A DNA stretch of 64,000 bases from Orrella daihaiensis (GTDB lineage Bacteria > Pseudomonadota > Gammaproteobacteria > Burkholderiales > Burkholderiaceae_B): positions 2,108,001-2,172,000 of the forward strand of contig NZ_CP063982.1 of the NCBI RefSeq assembly GCF_022811525.1, read 5' to 3'. Made by a program: the position numbers and the translations under genes. Below the pieces are notes generated by a model. The model saw only the letters and a list, made by a program, of their open reading frames with translations. It ran no database searches and was not told the origin of the DNA. This document shows positions 57,895 to 64,000 of this stretch, one piece after another; the stretch's first letter is position 1, and every line of letters begins with the position of its first letter.

Positions 57895-59934
57895 TTACCC
57901 TATCCCCAATAAAGCTTTTAGGCCATCCTCATCGATAACCGGTACGCCTAGAGACTCAGCTTTACTGAGTTTGCTGCCAGCTTCCTCACCGGCGACAACG
58001 TAGCTGGTTTTTTTAGATACTGAGCCACTGACTTTACCGCCTGCCGCCATAATGGCAGCAGATGCCTCTTCGCGCGTCCAGGTGGGCAAAGTGCCTGTCA
58101 GCACAAAGGTCTGCCCAGCAACATCGGCATTTGCACCGGTCACCACCTCTGGTGCTTGAGGTTGCACCCCAGCTTTGAGTAAATCGGCAATGACCTCGCG
58201 GTTATGCGTCTCCGCAAAAAAATGTGCAACCGATGCTGCCACCACGGGGCCAACATCTGGCACTGACAACAACGACTCCTCATTAGCAGCCATCAAGGCC
58301 TCGATCGACATGAAATGACGTGCAAGATCACGTGCGGTGGTCTCACCCACATGACGAATACCCAAGGCATAGATGAATCGCTCTAACGGCGGCTTTCTGG
58401 CTACATCAATAGCTTGCACCAGGTTTTGTGCTGACTTTTGGCCCATGCGCTCGTAACCCGCAAGCTCCTGTTCAGACAACGCAAAGATATCTGCCAGGCT
58501 GTGAACACGCCCCCTGTCAACGAGCTGCTCAACGAGTTTGTCACCCAACCCCTCAATATCCAGTGCCTTGCGTGAAGCCGCGTGGATCAGGCTTTGCTTT
58601 CTCTGCGCCCCACAAAAGAGCCCACCCGTGCAGCGCGCCACCGCTTCGCCTTCTGGGCGTTCGATCGCGCTGCCACACACCGGACATTGCGATACCATTT
58701 GAAATAAGACGGCATTATCCGGGCGTTTGTCTAAAACTGGCCCCACCACCTCAGGAATCACATCACCAGCGCGACGCACAATCACCGTATCACCAATTCG
58801 GACATCCTTACGGCGGATTTCATCTTCGTTGTGAAGCGTGGCGTTGGTCACTGTTACCCCACCGACAAACACCGGGGCAAGCCTGGCCACCGGTGTAATC
58901 GCGCCGGTGCGGCCAACCTGCAAGTCAATTCCCACTAGCTTGGTTTGTGCTTCTTCAGCGGCGAACTTATGCGCTAATGCAAACCGAGGGGCCTTTGCCA
59001 CAAACCCCAAGGTCTTCTGGGCAACCAGACTATTAACCTTGTAGACCACACCATCAATGTCATAGTCGAGCGCCGCGCGCTTGGCCCCGACCCGCCTGTA
59101 AAAATCCAGTAAGCCCTGGCTGCCCTGCACGCAAGCATGCTCAACCCGATTAACTGGCAATCCCAACTCTGCGATCCAATCCAGCATCTCGCTGTGAGTC
59201 GAACGCAAGGGCTCACTGACTTCACCCCAGCCATACGCAAAAAACCTCAAAGGACGTGTCGCAGTGACTTTGGGATCGAGCTGACGCAAGCTACCAGCCG
59301 CTGCATTGCGAGGGTTAACAAAGACTTTATCACCACGTGCTGCCTGACGCTCATTCAAGCGCTTGAAGTCCTCATGATCCATGAACACTTCACCACGCAC
59401 TTCGATGACGCTTGGCGCTAACGCCTTTAGTTTCAATGGAATGGAACGAATCGTGCGTACATTGGCAGTCACATCTTCGCCAGTCTGGCCATCGCCACGG
59501 GTTGCAGCTTGGGTCAGTAGACCATTCTCATACCTTAGGCTTAATGCCAGTCCATCAAGCTTTAATTCGCAAAAATACTCAACCGAACCGCTGTCAGGCA
59601 TCTGCCCTGCCTGACGCAGAGTTTGCGAAACCCTCTGATCAAATGCTGTGACTTCCTCATCATCAAAAGCGTTGCCAAGCGAGAGCATTGGCACTGCATG
59701 ACGCACTGAATTAAACGCATCTAGCGCCCGGCCACCCACACGTTGAGTGGGTGAGTCTGGCGTTTGTAGCTCAGGATATTGGGCCTCGATCGCTTGCAGC
59801 TCGCGCATCAAGCGATCAAATTCAGCATCTGACACCGTAGGCGCATCTAGCACGTAGTAAGCGTAATTGTGCTTTTCCAGTTGCTCGCCCAATTGTTTAG
59901 CACGTGCTTTAACGTCTTCAGGAATCTCGGTCAT
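57895..59934 (-). CDS. ligA: NAD-dependent DNA ligase
   Basis: The 679-residue product seals nicks in DNA. The adenylation domain holds the active-site Lys in CELKLDGLALS, then an OB fold (VGRTGAITPVARLAPV), a zinc finger (CPVCGSAI and CTGGLFC), helix-hairpin-helix repeats and a C-terminal BRCT domain (about 600-679, FVLTGTLPTWTREEA). All the usual domains are present and the length is normal. The ATG at 59934 gives the family N-terminus with weak ribosome site. Confidence 0.96.
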   Translation of the reverse strand: MTEIPEDVKARAKQLGEQLEKHNYAYYVLDAPTVSDAEFDRLMRELQAIEAQYPELQTPDSPTQRVGGRALDAFNSVRHAVPMLSLGNAFDDEEVTAFDQRVSQTLRQAGQMPDSGSVEYFCELKLDGLALSLRYENGLLTQAATRGDGQTGEDVTANVRTIRSIPLKLKALAPSVIEVRGEVFMDHEDFKRLNERQAARGDKVFVNPRNAAAGSLRQLDPKVTATRPLRFFAYGWGEVSEPLRSTHSEMLDWIAELGLPVNRVEHACVQGSQGLLDFYRRVGAKRAALDYDIDGVVYKVNSLVAQKTLGFVAKAPRFALAHKFAAEEAQTKLVGIDLQVGRTGAITPVARLAPVFVGGVTVTNATLHNEDEIRRKDVRIGDTVIVRRAGDVIPEVVGPVLDKRPDNAVLFQMVSQCPVCGSAIERPEGEAVARCTGGLFCGAQRKQSLIHAASRKALDIEGLGDKLVEQLVDRGRVHSLADIFALSEQELAGYERMGQKSAQNLVQAIDVARKPPLERFIYALGIRHVGETTARDLARHFMSIEALMAANEESLLSVPDVGPVVAASVAHFFAETHNREVIADLLKAGVQPQAPEVVTGANADVAGQTFVLTGTLPTWTREEASAAIMAAGGKVSGSVSKKTSYVVAGEEAGSKLSKAESLGVPVIDEDGLKALLGIG

Positions 59935-59956
59935 GCGGATAATCTACTTTGGGCAA

Positions 59957-61015
59957 CTAGCCCGAGAAAACGCGCCTTGCACGATCACTGCCAGGCGTCA
60001 AGCCAGCCGCTTCGAGCTGAGAACATAGGGCCTGCAGTTGCTGATCTATCGTCACATCTGCGCCGGGTGCCAGTGGATTCCCCTGATCATCGACAATTTC
60101 ACCGCCCACTCGACGGGCAAGCTCTTGACCAACTTCCATCATGCGACCAAAGTTCACCGGATTTGACGGTGATCTTGGCACATCAAGCAGCAGCGTCAAT
60201 TGTGTGACATGACTCATACCTGCATTTAACGGTTGGCCATCAGCACGAGACAAGGTGAAGCACTCCAGTCCGTGATCACCAATCCATGACAGATGACTCT
60301 CGTGATTGACAAACCCCATGGCCGTTGCGCTAGACACTAGATCTGTAGTTGTGCGCCTGTCATTGAGCACCAGGGTCAACGTGACCTGGGCATCGAGCGT
60401 AGCGCAAGTGCTGTCAAGCTCATTGGCTTGGGCAAGCACATCGTTTTGTTCTGGACCGTCTACACTGGCCTCAAGTTTCTCGGCTAGGTCCTGAGCTTTA
60501 CCCCAAAGCTGTGACCATTCAATTGCTGTAATCGGACCAGCACGATTGGCGAGCAACACTGCCAACTGCACAGCGGTGTAGAGCCGCTCAGCGGCCAACT
60601 GTGCCGATAGTGAACCATCTTCCGCTTGCAGCACAACTCGTACCGGACGACGACCAAAGTCAAACCCATCGCGTAAATGCACCGCAATTTCACGCCCAGA
60701 AACAGGTTGCGTCATGTGCAACTCAATCACCGCTTCGATCATGGCGTCCGGCTCTGCCAGTGGTGCGGTCTGACCAACCGCATCGCCGTCATCATCGGCA
60801 GACTGTGCTGTTAACCCAAGACTACCTAAACCAGGCTCACGCCGCTCGGGCCCCTCGTCATCGTCTATAGCCCTGAGCAAAGGATCCTCATCGACTGCCG
60901 GCAAACTGTCTTGCATCTTCTGTCGAGCGCGACGATCCTGCCACCAGTTAAAACCAACGATGGCCAGGATAACGATGCCACCAAGTGCGATCAGACTGAT
61001 TTGCAATTCACTCAT
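59957..61015 (-). CDS. zipA: Cell division protein ZipA-like
   Basis: The 352-residue product has an N-terminal membrane segment (about 7-24, SLIALGGIVILAIVGFNWW) with cytoplasmic domain, an acidic linker, and a C-terminal ZipA-type FtsZ-binding domain (about 205-335; LVLNDRRTTTDLVSSA, LLLDVPRSPSNPVNFGRMME). It anchors FtsZ at the division site. It lies between smc and ligA, the common order. GAGGGG precedes the ATG. Confidence is reduced because ZipA is poorly conserved outside the core fold. Confidence 0.85.
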   Translation of the reverse strand: MSELQISLIALGGIVILAIVGFNWWQDRRARQKMQDSLPAVDEDPLLRAIDDDEGPERREPGLGSLGLTAQSADDDGDAVGQTAPLAEPDAMIEAVIELHMTQPVSGREIAVHLRDGFDFGRRPVRVVLQAEDGSLSAQLAAERLYTAVQLAVLLANRAGPITAIEWSQLWGKAQDLAEKLEASVDGPEQNDVLAQANELDSTCATLDAQVTLTLVLNDRRTTTDLVSSATAMGFVNHESHLSWIGDHGLECFTLSRADGQPLNAGMSHVTQLTLLLDVPRSPSNPVNFGRMMEVGQELARRVGGEIVDDQGNPLAPGADVTIDQQLQALCSQLEAAGLTPGSDRARRVFSG

Positions 61016-61061
61016 GCTAGCCCCTCATCTCTGGTTCGACACATCAACCCTGGCTTTAGGG

Positions 61062-64000
61062 TCAGGCTGCTTCAGCTGCTAGCTGTATAGCCGAATCGAT
61101 ATCTACCGCCACAATACGTGAAACGCCCTGCTCTTGCATGGTCACACCGATCAGGTGTTTGGCCATTTGCATGGCAATCTTGTTGTGCGAAATAAACAAG
61201 AACTGCGTAGCATCGCTCATTCCGCTCACGAGGTTTGCATAACGCTCGGTGTTCGCGTCATCAAGCGGCGCATCAACTTCGTCAAGCAGACAGAACGGCG
61301 CAGGATTCAGTTTGAATAGCGCAAACACCAGGGCCGTTGCTGTTAGTGCTTTTTCACCTCCGGACAGCAGGTGGATGGTGGAGTTGCGCTTACCTGGCGG
61401 CTGAGCCATGACTTGCACGCCTGCGTCCAGTATCTCCTCACCCGTCATGACCAGTTTGGCTTCACCTCCACCAAACAGTTTGGGGAAAAGCTCCCCAAAG
61501 TGGCCATTGACCTCATTAAAGGTAGTTTGCAGCAACTCTCGAGTCTCTCGATCAATCTTGCGAATAGCATCTTCGAGCGTCTCGATGGCTTCATTCAGAT
61601 CGTTGTACTGTGACTCCAGGAAAACCTTGCGCTCGCGCGAGCTGTTCAACTCTTCTAGCGCCGCGAGGTTAACCGCACCCAAGCTTTCGATCTGACGATT
61701 GATGCGCTGCACTTCGCCTTGCAGCCAGCCGATTTTGTGCCAATCGCCACGCTCATCATCCTGTGATCTCTGCTCAATCTGAATCTTCAGTTGCTCGCGA
61801 TCAACCTGATGCTCATCGAGTTGTTCAGCAAACTGCTCAGCTGACAGTCTGGCCGCCTGATCCTGCAATTGCAATTGGGTGATGGCTTCGCGCTGAGGCT
61901 CTAGTGAACGCTCCAGCGTGAGCCGAGCCTCATCAGCCTCACGCAATTGAGCGGCTAGCGTATCCATTTCGATGCGCAAGCGACCCAACACCTCCTCATG
62001 TTCAGCACGAATTTCAAGTGCTTCTTGCAGCCCATTTTGAGGGGTTGCCGCATCTAGCGTTGCCAACTCATGCACCAGTGAATCGGCTTCTTGTGCTGCA
62101 CGTGTTTGCTGATCAGTCGCCAACTGCAGGTTACGCTCAAGCTCAGCAATGCGAGCTCGGGTACCACGCTCGGCAAATACGCCCTCTTGCTCAGCACGCT
62201 CACGATCACGGACACGATCGCGTACCGCCTGCGCTTGGCTGGCAATCGTCTCACCCTGCATTTCAAGCTCGGCGTATACGCTTTGTTGTTCTGCCAACTG
62301 TTCATCGAGTTCACCAAACCGAGCCTCGGAGGTCTCGCTCTCAGCGCTTAGTGTCTCGATCTGTGCGTCCAAGTCGCCAAGGTCCTCATCAAGGCGTGCC
62401 GAGCGCTCTTGACGTTGCTCTGTTTCTTGCTGCAAACGCGCCACGGACAGCTGTAAATCATGGGCGCGCTGCGTCAATTCAGATACTCGCTGACGCGCTG
62501 GGACCACTGCTTCGGATGCCTGTTGCCAGGCAACTTCAGAGCGGGTTGCTGCTGTTCGGGCTTGATCAGCCAGCATCTGCTGTGCTTTGATCTCACGTTG
62601 CAGATTCTCAATTTCCTGCTGGCGTGCCAGCATGCCAGCCTGCTCGGAATCGGGCGCATAAAAGCGTACGCTAGACGTATCGACCAAGTGGCCTTCACGA
62701 ACAACCCACATACCACCAGACGGCAATTGATCTCGCCTGGCAATGGCATCCGAGACGCTATCGGCCACATACACATGACCTAGCCACTGGCTCAAAAGCG
62801 TACGCAATGCAGGATCGCTGGTTTGCACCAGAGACAATAGCGGTTTCAGACTTGAGGCATCTGAGCCAGACGCTGCGGGCACCGGCATTTGGTAGAACGC
62901 CAGACGCGCCGGCGGTGCATCGTTGGCAAAGGCCTGAGTCCAGCTAAGGTTGCTGACTTCGACGCCCACCATGCGCTCATTGAGCACAGCCTCAAGCGCA
63001 GCCTCCCAGCCTGGCTGTATTTGCAACTTTTGCCAAAGACGCGGCAGCTGTGCAAGCTCATGGCTGGCAAGCCAAGGCTCCAGCGTGCCAGACTTTTGCA
63101 CGTCTTCTTGCAATGCCACCAGCGCTGCAAGCCTGGCTTCAAGATTGGATAGTTGGGTGGACTCTTTTTGCAATTGCTCGCGCGCCTGGGCACGCGCCTG
63201 GTCTGCTTCGGGTAGCGCTGCTTCTAAGTCCGTTAATGCTGCATGCGCTTGTTCGAGCTGCTGGTCTGCTGCCTGCTTGTCGCCTTTTAGACGCACTAGC
63301 GCTTCTTCATCGGGCACAGCAGCGTCTCGACGCTCTTGCTGCAAACGCTCGCGCCGTTGAGCCAAAACCTGCAATTGCCGTTCGGCATCACCTCGGCGTT
63401 GCGCCACCAATGCCAGTTCTTGTTCAATCTTTGCCAAGGCACTGCGCATCTGCTCACGCTGAGCAGCCGCCTCTCGGACACGCTGCTCTATATCTGGCAA
63501 CTCAGCCTGTGCCGCCTGAGCGGCAAGCTGCGCCTCTTCCAGTTGAGCTGCTTGGGTCTCAAGTGCCTGACGTTCAATATCTAGCTGGGCCGTGCAATGC
63601 TCGATTTGAGCAGCCCACTCTTCAGTTTGAGTCGTCAATTGCGACTGACGCGACTGAATGCGGTTTCGAGCATCAACGATGTGGCGAATCTCAGCCTCTA
63701 GGCTACTGACCTTGGCATTAGCCTCATAGAGCTTGCCTTGGGCTTGATGCACAGCATCGCTAGCAGCGTAGTGCGCCTGCCGACGTGTTTCGAGATCCGA
63801 TTCGGCTTGACGCAAACGCGCGATAGCCTCTTCAAGCGCTTGTTCGGCCTGTTCAGTCTTTTGTGCGAGACGGGCTTTTTCTTCGTGCGCCGCTTGCTCA
63901 CGTAAAAACCACAAGGCGTGCTGTTTTAACTGACCTTCTTCCTGCAACTCTCGATACTGGCCAGCTACCACGGCTTGCTGCTCAAGCTTCTCTAACTGGC
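61062..64000 (-). CDS. smc: Chromosome segregation protein SMC, C-terminal part
   Basis: The frame is open to the right edge, so the N-terminal ATPase head and first coiled coil are missing. About 980 residues are present: the first coiled-coil arm, the hinge (about residues 290-440 of this part; AALEAVLNERMVGVEVSNL), the returning coiled coil and the C-terminal head with signature LLSGGEKALTATALVFAL and Walker B FCLLDEVDAPLDDAN. SMC condenses and separates chromosomes with ScpA and ScpB, which are not in the window. It ends 46 bp before zipA. Confidence 0.95.
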   Translation of the reverse strand, partial: QLEKLEQQAVVAGQYRELQEEGQLKQHALWFLREQAAHEEKARLAQKTEQAEQALEEAIARLRQAESDLETRRQAHYAASDAVHQAQGKLYEANAKVSSLEAEIRHIVDARNRIQSRQSQLTTQTEEWAAQIEHCTAQLDIERQALETQAAQLEEAQLAAQAAQAELPDIEQRVREAAAQREQMRSALAKIEQELALVAQRRGDAERQLQVLAQRRERLQQERRDAAVPDEEALVRLKGDKQAADQQLEQAHAALTDLEAALPEADQARAQAREQLQKESTQLSNLEARLAALVALQEDVQKSGTLEPWLASHELAQLPRLWQKLQIQPGWEAALEAVLNERMVGVEVSNLSWTQAFANDAPPARLAFYQMPVPAASGSDASSLKPLLSLVQTSDPALRTLLSQWLGHVYVADSVSDAIARRDQLPSGGMWVVREGHLVDTSSVRFYAPDSEQAGMLARQQEIENLQREIKAQQMLADQARTAATRSEVAWQQASEAVVPARQRVSELTQRAHDLQLSVARLQQETEQRQERSARLDEDLGDLDAQIETLSAESETSEARFGELDEQLAEQQSVYAELEMQGETIASQAQAVRDRVRDRERAEQEGVFAERGTRARIAELERNLQLATDQQTRAAQEADSLVHELATLDAATPQNGLQEALEIRAEHEEVLGRLRIEMDTLAAQLREADEARLTLERSLEPQREAITQLQLQDQAARLSAEQFAEQLDEHQVDREQLKIQIEQRSQDDERGDWHKIGWLQGEVQRINRQIESLGAVNLAALEELNSSRERKVFLESQYNDLNEAIETLEDAIRKIDRETRELLQTTFNEVNGHFGELFPKLFGGGEAKLVMTGEEILDAGVQVMAQPPGKRNSTIHLLSGGEKALTATALVFALFKLNPAPFCLLDEVDAPLDDANTERYANLVSGMSDATQFLFISHNKIAMQMAKHLIGVTMQEQGVSRIVAVDIDSAIQLAAEAA

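Noticed and set aside
63050..63709. 219-codon and 190-codon plus-strand frames over smc
   Set aside because: They are antisense to the SMC coiled coil, whose biased codons leave long open frames on the other strand.

Overview
The window reads as chromosomal DNA of a betaproteobacterium, most likely Burkholderiales/Alcaligenaceae. The evidence is gene order: gyrA-serC-pheA-hisC-tyrA-aroA-cmk-rpsA-ihfB followed by lapA-lapB-hldE-hldD, ompA-ubiG-gph next to gyrA, and smc-zipA-ligA. This block is typical of that order; the genus cannot be assigned by eye. No rRNA, tRNA, CRISPR array, prophage or intact insertion sequence was seen.

Region 1 (1-21.2 kb, accessory) is a surface-adhesin locus. A giant protein of 3,892 residues (7784-19462, minus) has two large related N-terminal domains, one diverged 138-residue unit between them, 17 tandem near-identical 138-residue units (414 bp period) and a unique C-terminus. 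It is followed on the same strand by a complete type I secretion operon: a LuxR response regulator, a TolC-like outer-membrane protein, an ABC exporter with a degenerate C39 domain, and an HlyD-type adaptor. Upstream of the adhesin are two divergent, paralogous LuxR-type regulators in which the receiver phospho-Asp is replaced by Cys. Left of the secretion genes are an Hsp20 chaperone, a pair of small genes (one a BLUF-fold protein lacking the flavin-coordinating Gln), and the start of a Gly/Gln-rich protein that runs off the left edge.

Region 2 (21.2-32.9 kb) is metabolic: a Rossmann/SAF-domain oxidoreductase, a DEDD-type exonuclease, a flavin reductase-like protein, a TRAP transporter operon (dctPQM) with a terminator-like hairpin after the binding-protein gene, cysQ, etfBA, a class II histone-deacetylase-like amidohydrolase, mltB, and a decayed vapB antitoxin relic.

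Region 3 (32.9-50.5 kb, all minus) is the conserved core: cysM, comEA-like, hldD, hldE, lapB, lapA, an SDR epimerase, ihfB, rpsA, cmk, aroA, tyrA, hisC, pheA, serC and gyrA. Many junctions overlap by 1-8 bp, so translation is probably coupled. The genes cover LPS heptose synthesis and LPS regulation, aromatic amino-acid and serine synthesis, and replication/translation functions.

Region 4 (50.5-64 kb) has ompA, ubiG, a solitary hicB with a clear promoter and operator-like repeats, gph, the biotin ECF transporter bioMNY (minus), the msrB-yciB-bolA-parvulin operon (plus), then ligA, zipA and the 3' part of smc (minus), which runs off the right edge.

The parts most worth a second look are the adhesin locus with its Cys-substituted pseudo-receivers, the recombination-shuffled repeat array, the degenerate BLUF protein, and the natural Gln at GyrA position 83. 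Domain names are from reading the sequence; no database search was run.
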